From: Collinsella aerofaciens
GTDB taxonomy: Bacteria > Actinomycetota > Coriobacteriia > Coriobacteriales > Coriobacteriaceae
Assembly (NCBI RefSeq): GCF_028209625.1
Contig: NZ_JAQLDU010000012.1
Location: 1-48,005, forward strand
Length of the DNA: 48,005 nt
Direction: 5' to 3'
The notes under the pieces were generated by a model. The model saw nothing but the letters and a program-made list of their open reading frames with translations. It ran no database searches and was not told where the DNA came from. Of this stretch, positions 1-7,403 are shown in pieces (the stretch's first letter is position 1; each line of letters begins with the position of its first letter). The position numbers and the translations under genes are program-made.

Positions 1-97
1 GGACCGGGCCCTTGCGGCGTAGTCGCTATTTATTCAGTCCAAGTTTCGGGGCGCAGTTCACTGTCCCCTTTGTGGTGATTTTCTCGGTCGTTTACGG

Positions 98-721
98 CTA
101 GCCCTCGAGCTGCGCCAGCTTGTAGCGGTAGGCCGCTGCGATGACGTCTTTGCAGCCCTCGCGACCCAGCTTGGCGCGATTGACGACGATGTCCTTGCCG
201 CTCGTCATCTTCCACTTGCCGGCGCTATAGCGCTTGTAAAAAGCCTCGCGCGCCTTCTGCTGCTGTTTAACCAGCTTGGCGCCCTTCTTTTTGTTGAGGC
301 CACGCTTCTTGCGAACGATCTCGACGCGGTCCTCAAAGGGAGCGGTCACCAGCACGGCGATGTGGTTGGGGTTGTTGCGCAGCAGATAATCGGACAGACG
401 GCCCTCGATAATGCAGCTCTCGGTCTCGCCCAAGTCCAAAATCACCTGGCTCATCTTTTGGAACAACTTGTCCGAGTACGAGCGCGCATCGTAGCGGTCG
501 GGCAGGAATGCCATGTTCTCCACGGCCAGACGCTCGTCGTAGGCGGCCATCTTGTCGAGCGACTCGCCTGCGCGCAGCGACGCACGTACCAGCAGCTCGT
601 TATCGTACAGCGGAATCCCCAACTCGTCGGCAAGCATGCGGCCAATCTCGTGGCCCTCGGCGCCAAAGTCGCGCGCGATGGTAATGACCACAGGATTCTT
701 CTTGTTCTCCAGATCGCTCAT
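98..721 (-). CDS. Cytidylate kinase-like family protein
   Basis: A 207-residue protein of the cytidylate-kinase-like family (P-loop nucleoside kinase fold). The N-terminus reads ITIARDFGAEGHEIG, followed by ADELGIPLYD, which matches the family pattern of a glycine-rich loop and then a YD motif. A basic stretch (RKKRGLNKKKGAK) sits in the position of the mobile lid. Family members are predicted to phosphorylate small nucleotides, but most are untested and the true substrate here is unknown. The loop has GAEG where most relatives have GSGG, so catalysis is not assured. The ATG is preceded by GAAAGGAAT at good spacing. A long palindrome (783-888) separates the gene from the amino-acid importer, so it is probably transcribed on its own or by read-through. 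Confidence 0.85.
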   Translation of the reverse strand: MSDLENKKNPVVITIARDFGAEGHEIGRMLADELGIPLYDNELLVRASLRAGESLDKMAAYDERLAVENMAFLPDRYDARSYSDKLFQKMSQVILDLGETESCIIEGRLSDYLLRNNPNHIAVLVTAPFEDRVEIVRKKRGLNKKKGAKLVKQQQKAREAFYKRYSAGKWKMTSGKDIVVNRAKLGREGCKDVIAAAYRYKLAQLEG

Positions 722-782
722 CGCGATTCCTTTCTAACAAATGAGAAAAGGGCTGTTTATCTCTTATTCCCACGATACCGTA

Positions 783-888
783 CCTGGGTTTTCCTGGTGC
801 CCAAGATTGGCCTGAAAGAGGAGCGACGCGTACTTTGGTACGCGAGCGACGGTTTGAAGGCCAAGGTTGGGTGCCAGGGAAAGCCAGG
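783..888. repeat. Family A foldback repeat, copy A1
   Basis: A 106-nt imperfect palindrome. The outer arms at 783-813 and 858-888 match at 25 of 31 positions when one is reverse-complemented. The centre is a perfect 7-bp hairpin, CGCGTAC-TTTG-GTACGCG (827-844), flanked by GAAAGAGGAGCGA on the left and AGCGACGG on the right. The right arm ends exactly one base before the stop codon of the permease at 889. The core recurs at 34047-34082 with different outer arms. It may act as a transcript-end hairpin, a REP-like mobile element, or both. Confidence 0.85.
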
Positions 889-1527
889 CTATGCGGCTAC
901 GATGCGGCGTTGGTAAGCTCGGACCAGCAGCGAGATACCAAAGTTGAGCACAAAGTACATCGCAAACACCAGGCCGTAGAGCATAAGCACCTGCGACAGA
1001 TCGATCGCGTGGGCCATCACGACGTTTGCCGTGTACATGAGTTCGGCCACGTTAATGCCCGAAAGATACGAGCTGTCCTTGATGACGGTCGTGCACTGGC
1101 TAAACAGCGCCGGAATGATCGTCTTAAACGTCTGCGGCAGAATGATGTAGCGCATGGTGGCAAAGAAGCCAAAACCCTGGCTCTGCGCTGCCTCAAACTG
1201 GCCGCGCGGAATCGAGTTGAGACCGCCGCGCACAATCTCGGCCATAACGGCGCTGGTAAACAGCGTAAAGGCGATGGTCGAAATCACAATGTCCAAACCC
1301 TGCACCGTAAAGTAGATAAACAGAATCCACAGCAGGTTCGGCGTGCAACGGAACAGCTCGATATAGGCGCTCACCAAAATACGGAACGGGCGGGGCGCAT
1401 AGCTTTTAACAAGCGCCAGCACCGTGCCAAAGATGAGCGAGAAAAAGATCGACAGCGCCGAGATCTCGATTGTCTTAACAAAGCCGCCCCAAATGTAGAG
1501 CAGGTTGGTCGCGTTGAAGATTTCCAT
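889..1527 (-). CDS. Amino-acid ABC transporter permease (HisM/GlnP type)
   Basis: A 212-residue inner-membrane permease of the polar amino-acid uptake family. Several hydrophobic segments are visible, with the conserved cytoplasmic EAA loop (PRGQFEAAQSQGF, then YIILPQTF) that contacts the ATPase. It is the last gene of a four-gene operon and starts 3 nt after the stop of the other permease, so translation is probably coupled. With that paralogue it should form the heterodimeric channel. The substrate cannot be read from sequence; glutamate, glutamine, aspartate, cystine or arginine are typical of the family. A large palindrome begins directly after its stop codon. Confidence 0.93.
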   Translation of the reverse strand: MEIFNATNLLYIWGGFVKTIEISALSIFFSLIFGTVLALVKSYAPRPFRILVSAYIELFRCTPNLLWILFIYFTVQGLDIVISTIAFTLFTSAVMAEIVRGGLNSIPRGQFEAAQSQGFGFFATMRYIILPQTFKTIIPALFSQCTTVIKDSSYLSGINVAELMYTANVVMAHAIDLSQVLMLYGLVFAMYFVLNFGISLLVRAYQRRIVAA

Positions 1528-1530
1528 GCG

Positions 1531-2277
1531 CTAGGCCTCCTCTACGTTGTCGAGCCCCAGCTCGGCCAGGCTCACGCCGCGCGGACGCTCCTTGGAGCGG
1601 CGCTCGAGCCACTGCACCAGCATGGCGAGCGGAAAGCAGATGATGAAGTACATAAGGCAGCAGACGATGTATCCCTGCAGGTAGCCGTACAGACTCACAA
1701 AGTTGTCGGAACGATACATAAGATCGCCGCCGGCCACGAGCGCCAGTACCGACGTGTTCTTGACCAGATTGAGCGCCTGGTTACACAGCGGCGGCAGGAT
1801 GATCTTGAACGTCTGAGGCAGCACGATGTACCAGTAGGCCTGCGCGCGGGTGAAACCCTGGCTCTGAGCCGCCTCCATCTGACCGCGCGGGACAGCCTCG
1901 ATACCGGTACGGATGACCTCCGAGATATAGGCCGCGTGATACAGGCCCACGCCCAAGAAGCCCAGCACGAACGGCGCGATGCGCACCGGCTGGTCGGCAC
2001 CGGTCATGGCCTGCAAAAACTGCGGGCCGGCCATGTACATAAAGAGCACCTGCACGGGCAACGGGGTGTTCTGATAAAACTCCACGTACACGCGGCTCAT
2101 GCCACGCAGCACACGCGAACGGGTGGTCGAGAACACGCCCAGCAGCGTGCCCAGCACCAGCGACAGCAGCAATCCGGCAACAACCACCTGCAGCGTCACG
2201 CCAAAGCCCTCCCAGAAGGGCCCCATGTTTTGAAATGTCGTCGACCAACGGTCGGCGTCAAATAATCCTTCGAGCAT
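1531..2277 (-). CDS. Amino-acid ABC transporter permease
   Basis: Second permease of the importer, 248 residues. It has the same family signature as its neighbour: an EAA loop (PRGQMEAAQSQGF) followed by YWYIVLPQTFKIILPP. The ATG at 2277 (MLEGLFDADRW) was chosen because AAGGAAGG lies just upstream. A longer reading frame would run into the binding-protein gene and is not supported by composition. It ends with an acidic/Arg-rich cytoplasmic tail. It lies 25 nt after the binding-protein gene and 3 nt before the second permease gene. Confidence 0.93.
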   Translation of the reverse strand: MLEGLFDADRWSTTFQNMGPFWEGFGVTLQVVVAGLLLSLVLGTLLGVFSTTRSRVLRGMSRVYVEFYQNTPLPVQVLFMYMAGPQFLQAMTGADQPVRIAPFVLGFLGVGLYHAAYISEVIRTGIEAVPRGQMEAAQSQGFTRAQAYWYIVLPQTFKIILPPLCNQALNLVKNTSVLALVAGGDLMYRSDNFVSLYGYLQGYIVCCLMYFIICFPLAMLVQWLERRSKERPRGVSLAELGLDNVEEA

Positions 2278-2302
2278 TTGATTCCTTCCTTGGACGATGC
2301 GC

Positions 2303-3175
2303 CTATACAAGACCCCAGGTCTTGACCTCTTGGTCGAGCCAGCCATCGGCCAGGCGATCGCAAATCACCTGATCGACCACGGCCGAAAGGTCGCAGCCCT
2401 TCTTGGTCGCCACGCCGTAGCCCTGCTCGCCAAACTTGACCTCGGGCTGCAGCAGCTCAACGGTCTCGTTCATGTAGCCGGCCAGCGTGGAGCGGTCCAT
2501 GGCAAAGACGTCGATATTGCCGGCGTCGAGGGAACTCTTGATGATGGGGTAGCCGCTAAAGGCCCTAAACTCGGGCTCGCAGCTAAAGCCGTTGTCCTTG
2601 ATCATCTGCTCGATCAGGCCCTGCGTGTTGGCACCCTGGCTCACGCCGATGACCTTGCCGTCCAGGTCCTCAATCGAGGTAAAGCCCGAACGCTTCTTGA
2701 CCATGAGGCCCACGCAGTCGGTGCGGTACGGCGTCGAGAAATCCCAGCTCTTCTTGCGTTCGTCGGTGATGGTGTAGGTCGCCGCGACCACGTCGAGCTG
2801 GCCGTTATCGATCAGCGGGCCGCGCGTCTTGGGCGTTACGTCAGTAAACTCGACCAGTTCCTGGGCACGGGCCTCCTTGTAGCTCACGCCAAAGACAGCG
2901 GCGGCGATCTGGTAGCACAGATCGACTTCCATGCCTTCAAAGCGACCCTTGGCGGTGTCGTAATAACCGTAGCCGGGAACGTCCTTCTTAACGCCGGCAT
3001 TCAGGTGGCCACGCGACTTGATGGCCGCAAGCTTGGAGCCCTTGTCGGAGCCGCCGCCGGCGGAGTTGCCGCAACCGGTAAGCGCGGTCCCCGTCAGCGC
3101 AAGCATGCCGGCGCCCGCCAGCTGCAAAAAGTGACGGCGCGACACGGCCGCCCTCGTCATATCCGTCATGTCCAT
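2303..3175 (-). CDS. Amino-acid ABC transporter substrate-binding lipoprotein
   Basis: A 290-residue extracellular solute-binding protein, family 3. The N-terminus combines a twin-arginine stretch (SRRHFLQLAG) with a lipobox (LTGC, Cys at about 35), so it is probably exported by Tat or Sec, lipidated and tethered outside the membrane. The mature part has the two-lobe pattern of amino-acid binders (SRGHLNAGVKKDVPGYGY near the start; SWDFSTPYRTDCVGL near the hinge). The start is uncertain: a GTG lies one codon earlier and no strong ribosome site is visible. It begins 8 nt after the ATPase stop, consistent with coupled translation. It should deliver the substrate to the two permeases. Confidence 0.92.
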   Translation of the reverse strand: MDMTDMTRAAVSRRHFLQLAGAGMLALTGTALTGCGNSAGGGSDKGSKLAAIKSRGHLNAGVKKDVPGYGYYDTAKGRFEGMEVDLCYQIAAAVFGVSYKEARAQELVEFTDVTPKTRGPLIDNGQLDVVAATYTITDERKKSWDFSTPYRTDCVGLMVKKRSGFTSIEDLDGKVIGVSQGANTQGLIEQMIKDNGFSCEPEFRAFSGYPIIKSSLDAGNIDVFAMDRSTLAGYMNETVELLQPEVKFGEQGYGVATKKGCDLSAVVDQVICDRLADGWLDQEVKTWGLV

Positions 3176-3183
3176 CACCGCGC

Positions 3184-3915
3184 CTAGTGCAGAATCTTGG
3201 ACAGGAACTCGCGGCAGCGCGGGTTCTCGGGGTTATCGAAGAAGTGCTCGGGCGTGCCCTCCTCCAGGATGCGGCCGTCCTCCATAAAGATGACGCGGTC
3301 CGCCACCTGGCGCGCAAAGCCCATCTCGTGCGTCACGCAGATCATGGTGATGTCTTCCTGCGCGAGCTCAATCATTACGTCCAAGACCTCCTGGACCATC
3401 TCGGGATCGAGCGCCGAGGTCGGCTCGTCAAACAGGATGATGGGCTGCTTGGTGCACAGGGCACGGGCGATGGCGATGCGCTGCTGCTGACCGCCCGAGA
3501 GGTTCTGCGGATACTCGCCGGCCTTATGCGCCATGCCGACGCGCTTGAGCGCGGCGACGGCGATCTCGGTCGCCTCCTCCTTGCTCTTCTTTTGCAGCTT
3601 GATGGGCGCGAGCGTCAGATTGCCCAGCACCGTCATGTTGGGATACAGGTTGAACTGCTGAAACACCATGGAACTATACTTGCGAGCCATCTCCAGGTGA
3701 TTCTTTTTGGTAAGCGGCGTACCGTCGATGATGACCTCGCCCGACGTGGGCTCCTCCAGATAATCAACACAGCGGATGAGCGTCGACTTACCCGAGCCGG
3801 AAGGCCCGATCATTACGAGCTTCTCGCCGCGCTTGACGGTGAGGTTGATATCTTTGAGCACATGCAGGTCGCCAAAGTACTTGTTGAGATGCTTGATCTC
3901 GATCATGTCTGCCAT
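3184..3915 (-). CDS. Amino-acid ABC transporter ATP-binding protein (GlnQ type)
   Basis: A 243-residue ATPase subunit with all expected motifs: Walker [10 protein letters not shown] (residues 37-45), the signature LSGGQQQR, Walker [14 protein letters not shown] and the switch histidine in CVTHEMGFA. It is first in the operon ATPase, binding protein, permease, permease and should power uptake of a polar amino acid. The ATG follows GGGAAGGGACATTC, a good ribosome site. Upstream lies a TACAAT-like -10 (near 3952) but no convincing -35. The importer is complete in four genes, with no obvious regulator alongside. Confidence 0.95.
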   Translation of the reverse strand: MADMIEIKHLNKYFGDLHVLKDINLTVKRGEKLVMIGPSGSGKSTLIRCVDYLEEPTSGEVIIDGTPLTKKNHLEMARKYSSMVFQQFNLYPNMTVLGNLTLAPIKLQKKSKEEATEIAVAALKRVGMAHKAGEYPQNLSGGQQQRIAIARALCTKQPIILFDEPTSALDPEMVQEVLDVMIELAQEDITMICVTHEMGFARQVADRVIFMEDGRILEEGTPEHFFDNPENPRCREFLSKILH

Positions 3916-4019
3916 GAATGTCCCTTCCCTGCGTTTACACGAGTTGAACTATTGTACGGAAAGAACCACGTTTCCGCAGCCCACACTACATTCCCGTAAA
4001 GAACCCGCAATCTTCCACC

Positions 4020-4090
4020 CACTCATTGGGGACAGACTTAAATGAGTACCCGGGAAGTGGGCACTCATTTAAGTCTGTCCCCAATGAGTG
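4020..4090. repeat. Perfect 28-bp inverted repeat (GGGGACAG family)
   Basis: Arms 4020-4047 and 4063-4090 are exact reverse complements (28 nt) around a 15-nt loop. Within the loop, CCC and GGG can pair to extend the stem after one mismatch. Each arm contains TTGGGGACAGACTTAAATGA. The same TTGGGGACAG word recurs near 5962, and related words occur near 8630 on the other strand. It lies between the importer operon and the yqeY terminator. It resembles REP elements moved by single-strand transposases, but no such transposase is in the window. Confidence 0.85.
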
Positions 4091-4105
4091 CCCTTCAGCT
4101 GCCAT

Positions 4106-4139
4106 CAAAAAAGGGGCGCGACCGCAATGGTCACGCCCC
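4106..4139 (-). terminator. Rho-independent terminator of yqeY
   Basis: On the minus strand, GGGGCGTGACC and GGTCGCGCCCC pair around a short ATTGC loop (one G-T or mismatch position), followed by CCTTTTTTGA. It lies 30 nt beyond the yqeY stop codon. Confidence 0.85.
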
Positions 4140-4168
4140 CTCAAAATCAACTATATGCCGCTCGGTCC

Positions 4169-4612
4169 CTACGCGAGTTTGGCTCCAACGATCTTTGCTG
4201 CTGCCGGCTTATCGAAGTTGCCGCCAGTGGCCTTACCCAGAGCGCCCATGACCTGGCCCATCTGCTTCTTGGACGTGGCGCCCAGCTCAGCGATGACCTG
4301 CTCAATCAGAGCCTCGAGCTCCTCGCCCGAAACCTGCGCGGGCAGAAGGCTCTCCAGAATCTTGACCTGCTCAGTCAGGTTGTCGGTACGCTCTTGGTCG
4401 GTGCCGGCCTTGATGGACATCTCCAGCGTCTCGCTCGTCTGCTTAATCAGACGCTTGATCATGCTGTTGACGTCTTCCTCGGTCACATCGCGGCGCTCGT
4501 TAACCTCGATATTCTTCACCTCGGCCTTGACCTGGCGAATGATGGACAGGCGAACCTTGTCCTTAGCCTTCATGGCCGCGATCATTTCCTTCTGCAGCTC
4601 TTCGTTGGTCAT
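4169..4612 (-). CDS. yqeY: GatB/YqeY domain protein
   Basis: A 147-residue protein of the YqeY family, which resembles the tRNA-binding tail of the GatB amidotransferase subunit. Typical features are the all-helical N-terminal half (ELQKEMIAAMKAKDKVRLS, ending in IRQVKAEVKN), the central SLLPAQVSGEELEALI and the C-terminal MGQVMGALGKATGGNFD. Its function is not firmly established; a link to tRNA-dependent amidation or translation is assumed from the domain. The ATG at 4612 is set by GAGAGG 8 nt upstream, rather than the TTG two codons earlier. It follows the foldase gene with a 54-nt gap and ends at a clear terminator, so the two may be co-transcribed. Confidence 0.9.
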   Translation of the reverse strand: MTNEELQKEMIAAMKAKDKVRLSIIRQVKAEVKNIEVNERRDVTEEDVNSMIKRLIKQTSETLEMSIKAGTDQERTDNLTEQVKILESLLPAQVSGEELEALIEQVIAELGATSKKQMGQVMGALGKATGGNFDKPAAAKIVGAKLA

Positions 4613-4666
4613 CTGCAAATCCTCTCTAATAGCGTGGGCGGCACTCGCGCGAGCACCGCCCCATGA

Positions 4667-5887
4667 TTACTCAGTCGTCGACGAATCGTCGGTCGAGCTC
4701 TTGGTGACGCCCTTCAGGCTCACGTTGTAGGGCACATCCTTGGGCATGGGGTTGACGGTAATGTCGGCGTCTTTCTTGTACTGCTCCAGCCACTCGCTGT
4801 ATGCAGTACTGGCCGCCTGCGTCTTCACCACGTTGGAAACGTACTTCTTGATGTCCTTGGGCACCTGCTTGATGTCATCGACCTGGCTATCGACATGGAA
4901 GTAGTCGGTGCACTTGATGATGTGGTAGCCATAGGTCGACTCGACGACTTCGCTCACGTCGCCCTTGTTGAGCCCCTCGAGCGCCGTCTGGTAGCTGTCG
5001 ACAAAGGTGGTGAGCTTATCCCAGCCCACATCGCCCTTCTTCTCCTTGGAACCGGTGTCCTCGGAGTACTGTTCAACGGCATCCTCAAAGCTCAGCTCAC
5101 CGGAGTTGATCTTGTCCAGGCACTCCTGCGCCTTGGCCTTGGCGGCAGCCTTGTCCTCGTCGGAAGCGTCGGAATCAACCTTGATCAGGATGTTCGACGA
5201 GCGACGGGCATCGTTGTAGTTGGACAGGTTCTCGTTGATGTAATCGACGATCTCGCTGTCCTTGGGCTTGCTGGTGGGCGCCACAGCATCCTTAAGCTTT
5301 TGCTGCGCCAGGCTCTCCTTGAGCGAGTCCTTGTAGGTGTCCTCGGTGTAGCCGTAGGTCTTAAGGGTCTTCTTAAAGGCCTTGGCACCGCCCGCGCTCT
5401 TGCACGCGTCCTTCCAAGCCTTCTCGACCTCCTCGTCCGACACCGTCACGCCGTTCTCCTTCTGTGCCTGTTGAAGCAGAATCTGCTGCGTGTAGGAGTC
5501 GATGAGTTGCTTGCGGTACTTCTTGGGCGTGAGGTCGTTGTCGACCAGATACTGTGCCCAGTCCTTGTCCTTGGTGTAGCCGTAGGACGTGCGCATGCTC
5601 ATGATCTGCTTGGTCACGGTGTCCTCGGTGAGGTTGGTGCCGTTGATAGTGGCAGCTACACCGCCGGTAAGCTTGTAGCCCGAGGTATCCTCTGCCTGCG
5701 ACATCAGGCCGGAGCACGCCATGGCCGAGACGGAAAGCAGCATTGCCAGCACGCCGATGACCACCAGAACGATCTTGACGGTCTTGGACACGCGGGTCTT
5801 GCGCTGCTTCTTGCGAGAGCTGGAGGCGGCGCGAGCCTGCTGCTCGGGCGTCGGCTCGGGTGCGGGGTTCTTTTTCTTATTTGCCAT
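4667..5887 (-). CDS. Membrane-anchored parvulin-type peptidyl-prolyl isomerase
   Basis: A 406-residue protein. Residues 1-36 are basic and cytoplasmic, 37-58 are a hydrophobic anchor, and the rest is extracytoplasmic. After a SurA/PrsA-like helical region (about 70-225) comes one parvulin rotamase domain (about 227-327) with the family pattern ILIKVDSD, FEDAVEQYSEDTGSKEKKGDVGW and YGYHIIKC. It should help fold secreted proteins outside the membrane, like PrsA. A cysteine (SAMACSG) sits at the end of the hydrophobic segment, but a standard lipobox is lacking and the basic tail is long, so a membrane anchor is more likely than lipidation. The start at 5887 is supported by GAAAGG upstream. Confidence 0.9.
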   Translation of the reverse strand: MANKKKNPAPEPTPEQQARAASSSRKKQRKTRVSKTVKIVLVVIGVLAMLLSVSAMACSGLMSQAEDTSGYKLTGGVAATINGTNLTEDTVTKQIMSMRTSYGYTKDKDWAQYLVDNDLTPKKYRKQLIDSYTQQILLQQAQKENGVTVSDEEVEKAWKDACKSAGGAKAFKKTLKTYGYTEDTYKDSLKESLAQQKLKDAVAPTSKPKDSEIVDYINENLSNYNDARRSSNILIKVDSDASDEDKAAAKAKAQECLDKINSGELSFEDAVEQYSEDTGSKEKKGDVGWDKLTTFVDSYQTALEGLNKGDVSEVVESTYGYHIIKCTDYFHVDSQVDDIKQVPKDIKKYVSNVVKTQAASTAYSEWLEQYKKDADITVNPMPKDVPYNVSLKGVTKSSTDDSSTTE

Positions 5888-5960
5888 AGTTGGCCTTTCG
5901 CATAACGAATCGAACAAACGCCATTGTGTCACAACGCAGCCCCCGCGGCACGCTTGGTGC

Positions 5961-6100
5961 ATTGGGGACAGGTTAATCTGCACCATTTTGGTGCAAAGGG
6001 GACAGCTCTGGCAGCCAGCAGTTAGGGACGTTCCTTTTCTGCCGGCAGTTAGGGACAGTCCCCAAGTGCCGGCACATAAGGAACGTCCCTAGGTGCCGGC
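5961..6100. repeat. Palindromic repeat cluster (GGGGACAG / AGGGACGTTCCTT)
   Basis: Two adjoining structures. The first (about 5961-6006) has two GGGGACAG words around a hairpin with arms TGCACCA and TGGTGCA. The second (about 6015-6100) is an imperfect palindrome whose arms both contain AGGGACGTTCCTT and TGCCGGCA, with GGGAC and GTCCC at the centre. It fills most of the gap between the PTS EIIA gene and the foldase gene and ends 12 nt before the EIIA stop codon. It looks like nested REP-type units. No coding potential is seen. Confidence 0.8.
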
Positions 6101-6111
6101 TTAGCCCCGCC

Positions 6112-6576
6112 TTAGAAGTGACGGCGGATGGCGTCGACCATGCCCTGGGACGTGGTCTGGCCGAGCACGTCGGCTGCGGCATCGGCGTCCATAAAGATGT
6201 TCATGAGCGCCTGCAGGGCCTCGACCTGGCCGCCCGGCTCGGCAATACCCAAATTGATGACGATCTGCGCCGGCACCGGAGCGCCCATGCCAGCCATAGC
6301 GTTAAATGTCACGGGCGCGGCGGGCTTCACCACCGCGATATAGGGCTTGGCCACAAACCCCGGATCGGTATGCGGAATGGCAATGTTTGCCGCCGGCATG
6401 GCAAGACCCGTGGGATAGGCATCCTCGCGCGTGCGAACGGCATCGAGCCAACCGTCGGCAATGTAGCCGCGCGGGGCAAGCTCGCTCTCAAGCCGCGCGA
6501 ACACCTCATCCGGCGTCGCACACTCCCAATCAAAAAACACCAACTCAGGCGTAAACAGCGCTTCGTTATCCGCCAT
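6112..6576 (-). CDS. PTS sugar transporter subunit IIA (fructose/galactitol type)
   Basis: A 154-residue stand-alone EIIA of the type-2 (fructose/mannitol/galactitol) family. The phosphorylated histidine is H69 in IAIPHTDP, preceded by the conserved YPTGLAMPAANIAIPH stretch. It accepts phosphate from HPr and would pass it to a IIB component, but no matching IIB or IIC of this class lies nearby. It may serve a transporter elsewhere or act in regulation. It is unrelated to the mannose-type IIA at 24449-24883. The gene is isolated: repeats lie downstream and a purN terminator lies upstream. Confidence 0.9.
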   Translation of the reverse strand: MADNEALFTPELVFFDWECATPDEVFARLESELAPRGYIADGWLDAVRTREDAYPTGLAMPAANIAIPHTDPGFVAKPYIAVVKPAAPVTFNAMAGMGAPVPAQIVINLGIAEPGGQVEALQALMNIFMDADAAADVLGQTTSQGMVDAIRRHF

Positions 6577-6631
6577 GCGCTCACCTCTCTCACCTAGTCA
6601 TTCAAGAACGTCCCCGATGACTACCCAAAAC

Positions 6632-6671
6632 AAAAGGTGGCCACGCGCGCCTTGGCACCAATGACCACCTT
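6632..6671 (-). terminator. Probable terminator of the purFMN operon
   Basis: On the minus strand, AAGGTGGTCA pairs with TGGCCACCTT (one mismatch) around a loop of about 18 nt, followed by TTGTTTTGGG. It lies 30 nt beyond the purN stop. Confidence 0.65.
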
Positions 6672-6701
6672 GACCACTCAACTAAATTGTACTGTGCGCC
6701 G

Positions 6702-7403
6702 CTAGCCGCGGGGCGCATCAATTGCGACCTTGCCGCTCTCCAGCACGTGGACGCGGCCGTCGGCGAGCATTTGCACGACCTCGGGATACAGCACGTGCTC
6801 AATCGCGTGGATATGCTCCTCGAGCGTGTCGACGTCCCAACCTTCCTCGACAGCCAGCGCACGCTGGGCGATGATGGGGCCGTTGTCGTAAATCTCGTTG
6901 GCAAAGTGCACGGTCACGCCGGTCACCTTGACGCCACGCGCAAACGCATCGTCAATCGCATGGGCACCGGTAAAGCTCGGCAGCAGCGCCGGATGCAGGT
7001 TGACCACGCGATTGGGGAACGCCGCCAGCAGCGGCGTGTGCACCATGCGCATATAGCCGGCCATCACCACGTACTCGCAGCCACGTTCGAGCAGCTCATG
7101 CGCGATGATCTCGTCAGCCGCGATGGGGTCGGCATAGACATCCTTGGACAGCGTGAGCGTCTGGATGCCCGCACGCTCGGCGCGCTGTAGGCCCTTGGCC
7201 GAAGGACGGCTCGACACCACGAGCTCAATCGAGGCGTTGAGCTTGCCGGCGGCGATTAGGTCGATCAGCGCCTGCAGGTTGGTACCCGAGCCGCTGATAA
7301 GCACGCCAATCTTAAGCGGCTCGGCCGTATCGGTGCCGGTCGGACGGGTGTAGGGCACAAAGCCCAGGCCCTCGGCAGCAGCCATCTGCTCGTTAGCGCT
7401 CAT
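6702..7403 (-). CDS. purN: Phosphoribosylglycinamide formyltransferase
   Basis: A 233-residue GAR transformylase that adds a formyl group from 10-formyl-THF in step 3 of purine synthesis. The core motifs are present: KIGVLISGSGTNLQAL near residue 30, the catalytic Asn and His in VVNLHPALLPSF, and the catalytic Asp in NEIYDNGPII. It is longer than usual (about 190-210) because of roughly 25 extra N-terminal residues. It overlaps the end of purM by 11 nt, which implies translational coupling. It is the last gene of purF-purM-purN and is followed by a hairpin terminator. Confidence 0.95.
   Translation of the reverse strand: MSANEQMAAAEGLGFVPYTRPTGTDTAEPLKIGVLISGSGTNLQALIDLIAAGKLNASIELVVSSRPSAKGLQRAERAGIQTLTLSKDVYADPIAADEIIAHELLERGCEYVVMAGYMRMVHTPLLAAFPNRVVNLHPALLPSFTGAHAIDDAFARGVKVTGVTVHFANEIYDNGPIIAQRALAVEEGWDVDTLEEHIHAIEHVLYPEVVQMLADGRVHVLESGKVAIDAPRG

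Noticed and set aside
1..97. Gene at the left edge
   Set aside because: The first 97 nt beyond the cytidylate-kinase-like stop contain no convincing reading frame, only a stray half of the CCTTTGTGGTG repeat word.
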